A stretch of DNA of 64,000 bases from Cordylochernes scorpioides (Eukaryota; Arthropoda; Arachnida; Pseudoscorpiones; Chernetidae): positions 41,542,963 through 41,606,962 of the forward strand of contig CP092874.1 in the NCBI GenBank assembly GCA_030710605.1, written 5' to 3'. Of this stretch, positions 1-11,223 are shown one piece after another. Position 1 is the first letter of the stretch, and each line of letters starts with the position of its first letter. The notes below the pieces were generated by a model, which was not told the origin of the DNA, did no database searches, and was given only the letters and a program-made list of their open reading frames with translations. The translations under genes were made by a program, and so were the position numbers.

Positions 1-120
1 ACCACGCATTTTGCTATCTACGATGAATACGTAGATCGCGTACTTTGCCGCTTAGGAGATGGTGATGGCGTGGTCCTCGAGACCAACTTGAAAGATACAG
101 GACTGCAGTATCACACCTAG
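1..120 (+). CDS. possible 3' end of an unrecognised coding region
   Basis: Frame 1 is open from the first base of the window to a TAG at 118-120, giving 39 codons. Base composition is clearly less AT-rich than the flanking DNA and no low-complexity residues dominate (it ends DTGLQYHT). I do not recognise the protein. It could be the last exon or 3' end of a gene lying to the left, or an old transposon ORF. The LINE fragment on the opposite strand begins just after it. Openness over only 39 codons is weak evidence, so the call is tentative. Confidence 0.3.
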   Translation, partial: TTHFAIYDEYVDRVLCRLGDGDGVVLETNLKDTGLQYHT

Positions 121-164
121 GTATTATGGATTTCTAATTTTATCAATCGTTTGTTTGTTTATGC

Positions 165-1990
165 TTATTTTTTTGTTATATTTATGCCTTTTTCCCTGTG
201 AGTGGAGAAGACGCATAGGTTTGGTTTTATTGGGTTTATGGTCATTTGGAGTTCCATTGCCCACTTCTCCAGTCCTCTCATTGATGTGTTCAGTATTTTT
301 TACGACTTTTCTATGCTGCTACTTGTATACCATATGGTTATATCATCTGCATAACAGACAACCTTTGTGTCTTCAGTGAGGTAAGGATAGATGTCGTTAA
401 TATATAGCAGATAGAGTAGAGGACTGAGCACAGATCCCTGAGTTACACCAGCCCATGTTCTTCCTTCCTTGGAAAATTCTCCATTGACCCGAACCTTTAA
501 CCTTCTTCCCCTTAAGAAGTCTGCAATCCAGAAGTCTGCATGTTGTGCAGCTTTTCACGTAATTTTTCCCTCCACACTCGATCAAAAGCTGAGGTCATAT
601 CAAGGAATATAGCCGTGGTCTTCTTTGGCGGTTTTTCCTGGAAAGAATCTATTATTGATTGAAAGAAGTAGAACAGTTGATCAGTCGTACAGTGCTGGGA
701 TCTATAGGCAGTTTGGTAGAGGTTTATTTTATTATTGTTAGTGAGCCAGACTATGAGCCTAGAGTGGATAATTCGTTCTGGTATTTTACAAAGTTTGCTG
801 GTGAGAGCAATTGGCCGATAGTTCTTGTATTCCTTGGCATCTTTGTTTGGCTTCAGTATTGGCACTATAATTGATATCTTCCAATTCTTTGGTAGTTTAC
901 CAGTTTGCCATGAAATGTTCAGTATTCGTAGGAGTTGATTATTAGCTTTGTCTTCAAAGTGTTTGATCATTTAACCAAAGATTAGATTATCTCTTGGTGA
1001 CCTCTTGGATTTTTTTATTGATAAGTTTAGCTCATTCAGTGTGAAGTCTCTCGAGAAAATATCTTGTTGATGGAAGTTTCTTGCTTGTTTAACTAACTGG
1101 TTTATATTATTTTTAGAGTCCTGTCTTCATTCGTATAGTTGAGTATGGAAGTGCTTGAAAGATATTCAGCAATTATGTTAGCCATCTGTTTGTTCTCGTT
1201 CGCGCTGTTCTATTCATATCGGTTAGAGTATTGGAGGATTGGTGTTGGTGTTGATTGTTCTCTAACACTCTAATCATATTCCAGTGTTGGCTGTCCTTTC
1301 TTGGATCCATTTTTTTCGCAGAATTCTGCCATTTTTCTTGTTTGCATATCCAAATTTCTTGTTCTATTTTGTGACTAATTTCAATGAGTTCTTTCTGTTT
1401 TCTTCTGTGTTATTTTTTTAAGAAGTTCATTGATATTGTCTCTCTCTCTGAAATCACTGCCTCGATGTTGTGGTCCTTCCAGTAAGGTATCCACAGGTCT
1501 TTACGTCTACCTCTAGGTATCGATGCTTTTGCAGATTTTGAAATGTTCGAAGAGAATTTTTCCAAGTTTTTGTCAAGCGTTCTGTAATTCAATTTTTCGT
1601 TGCACAGTTCTTCAAGCTTTTCTGTGAATTTTTTTCAAGTCGGCTTTCCTAAAGTTCCATGTTCTTTTATTCTAATGGACGTTCTCAATTTTGAAGTTTA
1701 GGGTTGTTAAAATTGGTCTGTGGTCACTGATTGCACCTCTCATGATTTTCCATTGTGTTGTGGGTGCGATGTTGTAATTTATCGCTGTGATGTCTATTGC
1801 GGATTCTGTGCCTGTGGACTTAGATAGATGTTCTCTCCGTTATTTAACGGTGTAAGGTCGAGGTCTGTTAGCATGTCCTCAACCTGCTGACTTTTGTTAT
1901 CCAGGACAGGTGATCCCCAAATTGAACTTTTGGCGTTAAATTCGCCGAGTATGATTGTGATATCCGAAAACGCTTCACTTAATGTCTCTA
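165..1990 (-). pseudogene. jockey-like non-LTR retrotransposon fragment (endonuclease to reverse transcriptase), frameshifted
   Basis: Reading leftwards on the minus strand, pieces of one ORF2 follow in order. Near 1990-1800 is an endonuclease segment with ILGEFNAKSSIWGSP (the GDFNA-type motif). At 1592-1410 is a linker with PRGRRKDLWIPYW. At 970-512 is the reverse transcriptase start, with KNYRPIALTSKLCKI and FLDMTSAFDRVW. At about 465-300, in another frame, are TQGSVLSPLLYLLYINDI and the catalytic YADD box. Thumb-like sequence (LEKWAMELQMTINPIK) runs to about 165. Stops and frameshifts break it several times, for example just upstream of residue M at 970. The 5' side is cut by the DDE transposon beginning near 1995. 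Motif order and wording are typical of the jockey group. It cannot be functional. Confidence 0.85.
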
Positions 1991-1994
1991 TTGT

Positions 1995-2738
1995 GTGTAC
2001 CCATATAAAATTCAAAGATTTCACGAGCTGAAAGTTGGCGATTTTGAGATGCGTCAAGAATTCGCTGCATGGGTTTTCCGGCGAATTGATATTGATGAAA
2101 ACTGGCTGTCGAATGTTCTGTGGACAAATGATGCTCACTTTTCTCTAAACGGAGAATTTAACATACAAAACAGCCGCATTTGGGCAACAGGCAACCCTAG
2201 GATTTTTACAGAAATGCCACTTTACCAGCCTAGAGTTACAGTTTTGTGTGGGTTCACTTCTTTTATTATTGGGCCATTTTTCTTTGAAAAATCAATGGAA
2301 GAACTTTTAAAACCGTTTTTGTAACTGATGAACGTTATGTCCAACTTTTGAGAGAAAAGGGTATTCCCATATTGCAGGGCAAAAGCACTAAGCGAACTAA
2401 CATTCATGAAAGATGGAGGACCTCCTCATATCTCCCGAGGTGCCAAACAATTGCTGAAGGATACGTTCTGTGAAAATCGTGTGATAAGTCGCCACTTTAT
2501 ATACCAATGGCCTCCAAGATCACCAGACTTGACGCCTTGCGATTTTTGTTTATGGGGGTACATTAAATCGTGTGTTTATCGATGCTGGCCTACCACATTG
2601 GCCATGTTGAAGGCTTCTATCAGATGGCACGTTTTATCAATTTCAACAGATATGTTATTTAATGCTGTCCATTCTGTCATTTATCGTCTGCAGGCGGTGA
2701 TTGAGAATGAAGGGTGCCACATTGAGCAAGGATTGTGA
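1995..2738 (+). pseudogene. DDE (Tc1/mariner-superfamily-like) transposase, degenerate
   Basis: Two open stretches (1995-2324 and 2406-2738) belong to one transposase separated by a frame change. The first contains NVLWTNDAHFSLNG, corresponding to the first catalytic Asp, followed by IWATGNP and PRVTVLCGF. The second contains KDGGPPHI (second Asp region) and PRSPDLTPCDFCLWG (third acidic site region). The distance from the Asp of KDGG to the Asp of CDF is 42 residues, larger than the 34 of classical mariners. The C-terminus (CHIEQGL) is followed by the transposon's 3' region. The N-terminal DNA-binding part is absent here but survives in the copy at 48420-49865. I recognise the wording as a transposase common in arthropod genomes; it is inactive in this copy. 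Confidence 0.75.
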
Positions 2739-3873
2739 CCTAATACAAGAGAGAAGGCAGTTACCTCATGTGTTATATAAGCTGCCATGTATTATATTAT
2801 CTACCAATATTTTGCAGCTCTTTGTGTTGGGATATGGGGATAATAAATGCTGTCCTCACATCTTGACTATCTTTTTTTATTTTGAACAGTAATTTTTTGT
2901 TTGTCATTTGCTCACATATTATGTCGTGCAAACCAGAGTGTTATAACTTCTCGAATAACACTGGTACACACAATTTTCCCCCTTAAGTTTAGTTTTCGCT
3001 TTTCGCTCATTAGAAGAAATAGTATAAGGAATATTTTCTGTATACCAATAACTTTATAAATTTTGTGAAAAAAAAAATACAAAATGATTTTACTACCACG
3101 TTTTTCAACGCAAAAGGTCGATTCAAAAATTATTTTTATTCGAGGGGAAACATTTTTTAAAATTGTGTACAGTATAATAAACAATGATAACATTTGACAA
3201 GCCCATAGGATATTTGGAATAAAGTACGACAAATATATTTTGTCACTCCCCTCTATATTTCATTTGTTGGATCATGACAAATATCCAGTTAAATAGTCAA
3301 GGGTCTCCAATTAGTCAAGAAACTACACATTTCTTATAGCAAGAAATCCTATTAGTAGTGCCATCATAATTTTTGGTACTATATTAACATATCAAAAATT
3401 CGTGTATTGATATCAGCAGTATTTTTCAAACACTCAATCTATTTCACAAAACCCCATATAAAATATAAATATTTTTGCTACATGTTTTAATTTGCATTTG
3501 CCTATTTTACATATCTCTGATTGTATTTGAAAATCGTTAACCAATTCTTCATACTTTTGGCGAAGTGGTGTTTTATCAATTTGTTATTTGATATTATTAG
3601 GATTCTTTCCTGGTATTCAAAAAGGAAAAATACGTGTCGTTCAATTATATTTTTCAATTTATCAAACAATTTGGCCGCTGAATATCTGAATCTGGTAGAG
3701 CGCCATCTGGTGAATAAAATTGTAACTAAAATCAATTTCGAATTTTTCATTATTTGCCATAAAAAATCCCATTGCACCCTGAACACAATGGTGTTTACCG
3801 CATTGCTCTAACGCAAATATTCGCGGAGTTATTAATTTTTAAAGTTGTGCGGGACTTTTGGATCACCCTGTAT
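1995..3873 (+). mobile_element. long-TIR DDE transposon, copy A (5'-truncated)
   Basis: This copy consists of a broken transposase (1995-2738), a roughly 740-bp 3' non-coding region and a roughly 390-bp terminal segment (3482-3873) ending in GGATCACCCTGTAT. The same terminal segment occurs inverted at 7145-7555, inverted and partial at 48420-48565, and direct at 49494-49865. In the last pair the two segments face each other around transposase sequence, which identifies them as long terminal inverted repeats. The 5' TIR of copy A is missing because the element abuts LINE endonuclease sequence at about 1990. Confidence 0.75.
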
Positions 3874-3925
3874 ATTCGAAAAATAGTGATGATTTTAATA
3901 ATTTATACTTCACGTATATATATAA

Positions 3926-4201
3926 GCATAGGGCGCCTCTCCCGTCAAATTAAACGTCAGAACCTGACGCCATCGAGGCCGAAACTAACAGCCTTGGGTC
4001 GGTGACAAAGCCACAACACCAGCTTTGGCAAACTGAGAAGCGTCCACCTAGATACCATGGTTTGGGGCTAATGGCCCTCGTCAGTCTAGGGCGGACTTTA
4101 TTCCATGAGATCCACGCGGGATCTAATGGAATCTTCACAATCTATCAAAGAGGTGTTTTGCTGGCAAGGTGGCTGGGCCAAATCTATGGCTAGAATATAG
4201 A
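3926..4201 (-). repeat. hammerhead family 1 repeat unit (solo, degenerate)
   Basis: One copy of the unit that forms the array at 46858-48320. It shares the blocks CGGTGACAAAGCCACAACACC, CTAATGGCCCTCGTCAG and GGTGTTTTGCTGGCAA. On this strand orientation the ribozyme reads from the minus strand. It is immediately followed by a foldback made of the unit's end sequences (4202-4417). Confidence 0.85.
4042..4096 (-). ncRNA. hammerhead ribozyme, family 1, inactivated
   Basis: On the minus strand the order is stem I, CUGACGA, a GGGC/GCCC stem II with loop CAUUA, then CAAA in place of the invariant GAAA, and the palindromic stem III ACCAUGGU. Changing G12 of the core to C should abolish cleavage. The length (55 nt) and all helices match the intact copies at 47-48 kb. 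Confidence 0.8.
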
Positions 4202-4417
4202 TGGAAAATTTGCCGAGAGGAAATTGATCCATAGAAGCATAGGGCATCTATCCCGTCAAAATAAACGTCAAAACCTGACGCCATCCATTGACCGTCGCCG
4301 CAACTAGCAGCCTCGGGTCGGTGACAAAGCCTGGATGGCGTCAGGTTTTGACGTTTATTTTGACGGGAGGGGCGCCCTATGCTTCTATGGATCAATTTTA
4401 TCCCGGCAAATTTTCCA
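4202..4417. repeat. near-perfect foldback from family 1 end sequences
   Basis: The arms 4202-4287 and 4332-4417 (about 86 bp each) are inverted copies of the same family 1 end segment, around a 44-bp spacer that contains the block next to the ribozyme but not the ribozyme itself. An RNA copy would fold into a long hairpin. Confidence 0.85.
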
Positions 4418-4436
4418 TATACCAATATATATATAT

Positions 4437-4849
4437 GTAGTATTGTTGCAATGTGCCGACGTATGGATGAACTGGCAGTCGTGTACGTGAGGTGAGTGTT
4501 AATGATCTTCCCACACGCGGACAACAAGAAGCAGAGGCAGGGCTAGATGTTAGCACATAGAGGGATCGGGGACAGCCCACGGGACAGAGGTAGAGGCCAT
4601 GACACAAACTTGGATGCTTATCTCCGAGACATGGAGAGAAAGCCTGTGAAAGAGACATCCGAGAAACACCCCCTAGTACCATCTGCTGCTGACCCCCATG
4701 CCAAAATCTGTCCTGTTTTCAGAGGTCGTCTATAAAGAGTCCCTGGGGGCCCCACATGGCTTTTGGCATTTTCCTCCTCTCTCCCCAGCTGTCCCCAGCT
4801 GACCGCTTTTTGGATCTTTATTTTGACGTCAACATTTTTAGTTTTACAT
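4437..4849 (+). other. GC-richer island with TATA-like box, possible solo LTR or promoter
   Basis: This segment is noticeably less AT-rich than its surroundings. It carries TATAAAGAG at about 4730, followed by a G/C-rich run. A 62-codon open stretch (4547-4735) lies on the plus strand, without recognisable motifs. TG at the left and CA at the right would suit an LTR, but I see no second copy in the window and no clear target duplication. Confidence 0.25.
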
Positions 4850-6222
4850 ACAAATAGGGGGTTTAAAGGTATTATTAATAAAGATATAGCATATATACAA
4901 AATATGGGGGTGGTAGCAAATAGAAACGGTGTACATTTTAAAAGAAGGGTAGAATATTTTAAGTAATCGGCTATAACTAATTAGAAGATATGTGACATAA
5001 ACTAAAAGTGTCATTATTATACAGTTTAAAATATACGATATATATATATTTATATTGATTTGAATCAATACCATACTAATTGGTTAGAATTCTGGGAGAA
5101 ACTAATATTTAATTATTTTGTAACTCTGTGATAAATTGACGTCATCTTGGATAACTTGAATGCTAATAGAATTAGGAGACAACCTGTCATTTTCTTTGGT
5201 TTCAAATATGGTATTTAAATTAATTGCACTAAGTTCTCTTTTCCCCAACAAACGTCATACTTATATTTACTACCAATTACAATTAGTAAAGATGAACTTT
5301 ACTAAGATATAAGCAGTTTTACCATAAGAACAACCCATTTCTTTAATTATTTAAAGGTTAAATTTAATTAAATTTAATGATATAAATTAATTGAAGTTAA
5401 CAGAAGATGAAAATATCACTCCAAACGATCCCTGGGGTTACGAAGAAAGTAATAATTAAAATTGTTCTCTCTCTCAAATTCCGTCATCTTGAAATTTTTC
5501 GTTAGGTTGCTAATTTTATAACAAAGCGTTTCTTTTTTGAACTTAATCAGTGAGAAGAATTAAATTTCTTATTTTATTTTATTTTTTTAGAATGAAAATT
5601 TTAATTGAGGTTCCTTTTCATAATTAAAAAATAAGCAAGTATACGTGTGGTTGGATATTATTAAAAACACGTGATTATTCTTAGTTATTTACTTGAAAAG
5701 ATATTGAATAAATTCTAGTTTATATATTATTTTCGGACGTATTTAAAATATTTAAAAAATATTTTTTGAAAGATAGTTGAAGCATAAAAATGATTCTTTT
5801 ATTATGGTTATTTTATAATGTTTTATTTTGAATAAATAAAATTTGATTTTAAATAAATGTGTGCTCTATTCTTCTAATTTTATTTTAAATAAATAATTGT
5901 CTGCATTTATTAAAATATGTAATTTAAATTTATTTTCGAAATATAATTTCAAATATTTTTAACATACAGATAACGTTCAAACATTTAAAATATAAATAGT
6001 ATAATGTTTATAATAAGAACACATGCCTTGAATCTAAATGAATATAGTTCAAATTAATATACAACATTTAATATATTATTTTAATATAATATTTTACATT
6101 TTTTTTATAAATCAACCAGGCTCGATATTGAAATATATGCACCCATTACAGAGAAAAAAAACTATAAAAAATTAGAATTCAGAATTAAAAATTTTCAAAT
6201 TTGTTAAGAATCCTTTATGTTT
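4850..6222. other. AT-rich intergenic DNA, no gene seen
   Basis: Long A/T tracts, stop codons in all frames and no repeat shared with other parts of the window. I see nothing to annotate. Confidence 0.7.
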
Positions 6223-6469
6223 CAGACGATGAAACAACAAATAACAAGTTTACTTACAGCTGAAATGGTTTTAAAGAATTAGGCGATTTTACCTTCTAAG
6301 AAAGAATTTTTAATTTATTATTTTCAAAGAGAGAGAGAGAAAAAAAACAATTAACAATTACACTTACTAATTATGTAAACAAATAAATCACTCTTTTGTT
6401 TTTTTTTTTTATATTACAGTGTTGTCAGTCTAAACGTATTTTAAGATAATTGATTTATTATTTTAAAAC
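6223..6469 (-). repeat. copia-type 3' LTR candidate
   Basis: On the minus strand a purine-rich tract (AAAAAGGAAGGAGAA) follows the copia pol stop codon, and TGTTTTAAAATAATAAATC begins directly after it, as an LTR should. About 130 bp of it recurs at 8376-8490, again preceded by a purine tract. The right-hand limit is uncertain; GAAACA near 6223 would give a TG...CA LTR of roughly 247 bp. Confidence 0.55.
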
Positions 6470-6489
6470 ATTCTCCTTCCTTTTTCGAA

Positions 6490-7148
6490 CATTCCCTCTT
6501 AAATCAGTGATCTTTCCACATTCACCAGTTTCTTCACTTGACTTATGTTTTCGATGGTTGCCATAAGAAGGGATTTGAATTTGTCAAACTTTGGTCTGGC
6601 TAGAGGTTTTGTTAGGATGTCTGCAATTTGGTGTTCTGTTGGACAATACATCAGGTTAAACTATTGACATCATTATGTTTAGTTTTAGTGGTGAATTGGC
6701 CTGATTATATCATTTCCTATAGTGCTTTGGTTATCAATATGGAGATATATACCAAAATTATCTGGAATTAATTCTTCTAATAGGGATCTTATGTAGGACA
6801 CTTCTTTGCATGCATCTGCTGCAGCAATGAACTCTGATTCAGTACTGGAAAGGGAAATTACAGGTTGCTTTCTGGAGCACCAACTTATGGGACCTCCACA
6901 TAAGTTAACTACATATCCTGTGGTATTTTTTATAGTTTTAATATCTCCAGCAAAGTCAGAATCACAATACACATTTAATTCAAATGGCATCTTTCCATCA
7001 TATGATATGCCTAAATTTGTTGTGTGATTTAAATATCTTAGGGTTCTTTTGATGTTTATAATATCTTGAGTTGTAGGATCATGCATTGACTTGCTTTCAA
7101 AATTTGTGGCAAATGTCATGTCTGGTCTAGTTTTGTTTGTCAAATACA
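6490..7148 (-). pseudogene. Ty1/copia polyprotein C-terminus (RNase H end)
   Basis: The minus strand encodes the end of a copia pol. From 7148 down: LTNKTRPDMTFA, IKRTLRYLNHTTNLGISY, CDSDFAGD, KNTTGYVVNL, WCSRKQPVISLSSTESEF and the DNQS box. These are the copia RNase H landmarks, including the Asp of CDSDFAGD and the Glu of STESEF. After a frame break near 6690 the sequence resumes as PTEHQIADILTKPLARPKFDKF, the classical copia tail, and ends in a TAA near 6492. Upstream coding is cut exactly at YLTNKTRPD by insertion of a long-TIR transposon copy (7145 onward). It is a dead remnant. Confidence 0.88.
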
Positions 7149-8053
7149 GGTTGATCCAAAGGTCTTGCACAACTTTAAAAATTAATAACTCCGCGAATAT
7201 TAGCGCTAGAGAAATGCGGTAAACACCATTGTGTCCAGTGTGATTCAATGGGATTTTATGGCAAATAATGAAAATTCGAAAATGATTTTAGTTACAATTT
7301 TATTCGCTAGATAGCGCTCTACCAGAATCCGAGATTCAGCGGCCAAATTGTTTGATAAATTGAAAAATATAACTGATCGACACGTATTTTTCCTTTTTGA
7401 ATACCAGAAAAGAACCCTAATAATATCAAATGATAAATTAATAAAACACCATTTCGCCAAAGGTAGAAGAATTGGTTGACGATTTTTAAATACAATCTGA
7501 AATATGTTAAATAGGTATATGCAAATTAAAACATGTAGCAAAAATATTTATATTTTAGATGAAGTTTTGTGAAATAGATTGAATGTTTGAAAAACACTGC
7601 TGATATCAATACACGATTTTTTGAAATGTTAATATAGTGCCAAAAATTATGATAGCACTACTAATATGATTTCTTGCTATAAGGAATGTGTAGTTTCATG
7701 ACTAATTGGCGACACTTGACTATTTAACTGGATATTTGTCATGATCCAACAAATTAAATTTAATGGGGGTGTACAGAGAATATTCCTAATGTCATTTCTT
7801 CTAATGAGAGAAAAGCGATAAACTAAACATAAGGGGTAAAATTGTGAGTACCATACCAGTGGTATTCGAGAAGTTATAACACTTTGGTCTGCACGACATA
7901 ATATAAGATGTGAGCAATTGACAAACAAAAAAATTACTGTTCACAAAAATAAAAGAGAGTCAAGATGTGAGGACAGCATTTATTATCCCCATTACCCAAC
8001 ACAAAGAGCTTCAAAATATTTGTAGATAATATAATACATGGCAGCTTATACGA
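7145..8053 (-). mobile_element. long-TIR DDE transposon, copy B (3' part only)
   Basis: This is the inverted counterpart of about 2770-3873, from the terminal TACAGG-TTGATCC end at 7145 through the non-coding 3' region. It interrupts the copia pol at 7148 and is itself cut at 8053 by a mariner terminus. No transposase coding sequence is left. Numerous point differences from copy A show both are old. Confidence 0.8.
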
Positions 8054-8375
8054 GGGGTGTCCCATAAGTCTGTGGCCCGACCATGAGAACGAAATATTAT
8101 ATACTAATAACCGTAAAGCCTTGCATATATATATATATGTAAATTTTAAATTTCTACAACTAACCGTTTTTTTTATTATAGGTTCTGAAAGAGTACAAAG
8201 AACAGGAATCATCTAAAAAGGAGACAAACGAGATTCGTTCTGTAATAAAATATATTTGTAAGAAAGGAATGTCGCCGAAGGAAATATATGAGGATATGGT
8301 GGATACATTAAGGGCATATGCTTCTTCCTAGAGCACAGTAAAAAATGGGTAGCTGCGTTTAAATTATGGAGGATA
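8053..8375 (+). pseudogene. mariner 5' end with transposase N-terminus fragment
   Basis: ACGAGGGGTGTCCCATAAGT at 8053 resembles a mariner terminal inverted repeat. From about 8193 the plus strand encodes NEIRSVIKYICKKGMSPKEIYEDM, then a Tyr/Ser-rich stretch and STVKNG, which is the helix-turn-helix start of a mariner transposase. A stop (TAG) replaces the residue before STVKN, and the reading breaks at a copia LTR fragment at about 8376. Catalytic parts are absent. Confidence 0.7.
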
Positions 8376-8505
8376 CAATTACACTTACTAATTATGTAAA
8401 CAAATAAATCACTCGTTTGTTCTTCTTTATATATTGCAGTGTTTTCAGTCTAAAAGTATTTTAAGTGATTCATTATTTTAAAACATTTTCCTTTCTTTTT
8501 TCCAG
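8376..8505 (-). repeat. second copia LTR start with polypurine tract
   Basis: On the minus strand AAAAAAGAAAGGAAAA is followed by TGTTTTAAAATAATGAATC and about 110 bp matching 6350-6469. This is the 3' LTR start of a related copia copy, truncated by the mariner fragment at 8375. Confidence 0.6.
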
Positions 8506-8585
8506 CAAAATTTAAATGTATTATTCGACAGAGTTCATAAACTCTTAAAATAAAGATACTTCGGCCAGTAAATCTTTTTATTACC

Positions 8586-8624
8586 TCCACGTTTCGACAA
8601 AAATATTTTGTTCTCGTCAGAACT
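8586..8624 (-). ncRNA. hammerhead family 4 (Penelope-like-element type), degenerate
   Basis: On the minus strand CUGACGA is followed by an A/U-rich stem II (GAACAAAA against UUUUUGUC) and GAAACGUG. The last box is one base away from GAAACGUC, the minimal stem III plus cleavage site known from Penelope-like-element hammerheads. Stem I pairing is poor, so activity is doubtful. Flanking sequence matches the other two family 4 copies. Confidence 0.6.
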
Positions 8625-8669
8625 AAACAAAAATAAAATATTTGGCAAGGCGTTAAAAATTATTCTAGA

Positions 8670-10249
8670 GTTCATAAAATATATATAGACAAAGTGGCAG
8701 ATGTAAGAAAGTTAAATATTAAAAACATTTGAATTCAATCGCAATAAATTTCTATTTGTTTACCACGGCTAAAAATTGAATAGAAACTTCTACATTTTAA
8801 TTTAATTATAGAGTTGCTACAAATAACAACAAAGACATTTTTTGTAAAATAATTTTAGACCAGACGACCAGCAAATTTATCATCTACATGCATAATAAAA
8901 TTAATCTTATCATGCAAAAGTTAATAATTAATTTATTAACCTTAAAACTAATCTATTATACATTCTCATGTCACTTGATAATGGTTTATAATAATTTTGG
9001 ACACATTTAATTTATTACTCTCATATTAATAAAGTTTAATTTATAATATCTACTATTCTATTTTTTTTTTTTCGAAAATAAAATCAATGACTTATTTGTT
9101 GGCACAATATTTTTGTGGTTTCAATTTTTTTTTCTTTGAAACAAGGATATATATGTCTATTTAATTTTAAAACTTTAGTTAATATTTTGAAGGGTGTGTT
9201 GAATTTACTAGTTTTTAGAGTAGTTCAGTAAAAAAGGTGGATTTTTAGGCTCTAAAATAGACCGGGATCAAAGTGTCGTTTGGCGACTTTAAGAGTATTA
9301 TTCTTGTCCATCACACCTCACTTGGCGTCTGTTTTTCTTTTCCTTTACTTTTTGCATATATCCACTGATACTAACAGTTTGAAGAATAAATTTATATTCT
9401 ACTTTTTGATATTTTTATTCAAATATAAAAGAGGGATGGGTGTTCATGATTATTTTTATTTTATTTACATAACTTACATGAGTTGTCATTTAACAAGAGC
9501 GCAATAAATATAAACAACTATTCATTACAAAAAAAAATAAATTAAGAGTAGTTTTCTTTTTAACAATTCAGATCACTTAGATATTTTCTCTCTAATCTGT
9601 AAATATATATTTTATAATATTATAAATTCATTTATTTATAATTTCAATACTTTGAGTATTTATAAAACAAAGTTATTGAAAATAATAAATGGTGAAATTG
9701 TGTTCTGGGATAAGTTTAAAAATTGCCTTTTTCTCAAATTTATAGTTTAATAATTTATTCAAAACAAACCTTTATATTTTATAAATTGAAACATATATAG
9801 TAATAATTATTTTTATTTTAGTTATATTTTATTTTATAAATAATGAATTTATACAATTTATATATTCACAAAATAAATTTTCACTAATGAGTAAAATATT
9901 CTAGCATTTTTATTCTTCCGTTATAATTGAAGGAATTTGCATTGCCAAAAAAAAAAAAAAAACAAACTTTCAGGCTTGTTAAAAAGAAAATTTAATATCA
10001 TATTTATTTCGTTATATATCCTTATATTTAATCTGTACTACATTAATTACTCGGTGGATATGACAGTTCTAAGTGTAATTTTCTTAATATTGATAAAGTC
10101 TATATACTGTCAATTGCGGACACTTAGAACTGCTATTTACCCATCGAAGGCATTATTATTAATATTCAAAATATTCACACCCTCTATTTTTACAAATTTT
10201 ATTTTGTCCATAATTTATTTGGTTTCCTTTTATCACTGCAGCAAAAAGA
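8670..10249. other. AT-rich DNA, no gene recognised
   Basis: A short-ORF, A/T-tract-rich stretch. Open frames at 9280-9507 and 9937-10254 are composed of Phe/Ile/Tyr/Lys-rich translations of AT-rich DNA and look accidental, although the latter runs directly into LINE sequence. Confidence 0.6.
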
Positions 10250-10852
10250 TCTAAGTTGAATTCTATACAATATCAGATTCTTATTAGATGCATTCAATCT
10301 TATAGGACTTCATCTTCTTACATCACACATATACTAGCGAAAACTCCTTTACTGTCCGATTATCTTGAATTATCACAAACAAAGTATAATATGACAAATT
10401 CTCTCACAGATCAAACACTCAAAAAACCCCTTCAAAAAGAATTAAATAAACAATATCTGGATTAAAAATTTGTGTTTTATCTTTCTCAATCTAATGAACT
10501 GTTCAAGAAATTCTTTCCAATTGCTGTCCCAAATTTCATTTCTTCTGATATATTCACTACTTTATTCTTAACAGGAAAAGGACCCTTCTTAAGTTTCCTA
10601 TTCAAACTGAATGTTATCAATGATCCAACATGTGAATGCCGCTTAGATGTTGAATCACCAGAGCATCTTCTTTTAACTTGCCCTCTGACTAATCTTATGA
10701 GAACTTTGTTAAGTTTAGAACTATTTGTACAATAATTTACAAAACACTACTAATCCATCGTGTAAATATTCAATCATATACATGTAAATAATACTAGCAC
10801 AGCACAATAGTCCTTTGGACTTCGTGCTTTTGTAACAATAAATAAATATATA
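10250..10852 (+). pseudogene. R1/I-like LINE ORF2 C-terminal fragment and 3' tail
   Basis: The plus strand encodes LNSIQYQILIRCIQSYRTSS and THILAKTPLL. After an in-frame stop it continues to a C-terminal zinc-binding motif, CECRLDVESPEHLLLTCPL. The equivalent region of the long LINE at 18.6-19.5 kb has LNSLQYSILKHCIQAYSTTSS and CSCGAEEENPVHILTDC, so the two are relatives. The 3' end resembles that LINE's: a CGTGCTTTTGTAA block, then AATAAATAAATATA. The rest of the element is missing (5' truncation). Confidence 0.8.
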
Positions 10853-11223
10853 GTGTTTTTCTCTCCATTGAGAATATAGGCAAAAATATATATTTTTAAA
10901 TTAATTCTATTGACGTTATGTTGCACTGAGTTTGTTATTTAGACACATTAATATGTTATATTTTTTATAATTATATAGAGGCGGCCAGACTGAGTGGACG
11001 TGTATTGCATCGCTCCGCATTTTCCGGTAAATATACTTTAAATTTGATTTAACTTTTGTTATATTATATATTTTTAAATAATTTAAATCCCCAGTTTATA
11101 TTTAAACATATTGAATTTTGAAATTATATATCAATATTGCTAAATCTTTTGGATTGAATTAAATACTTTAAATAACGCTAATAATTCATTAAAATTTTAC
11201 GCTGTCAATAGATATGCAAAACA

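Noticed and set aside
3502-3811. Two overlapping opposite-strand ORFs of about 95 codons
   Set aside because: They lie in the long TIR of the DDE transposon, and the translations are not kept in the other TIR copies.
9280-10254. Short plus-strand ORFs at 9280-9507 and 9937-10254
   Set aside because: Composition mirrors AT-rich DNA. The second adjoins LINE sequence but shows no LINE motif itself.
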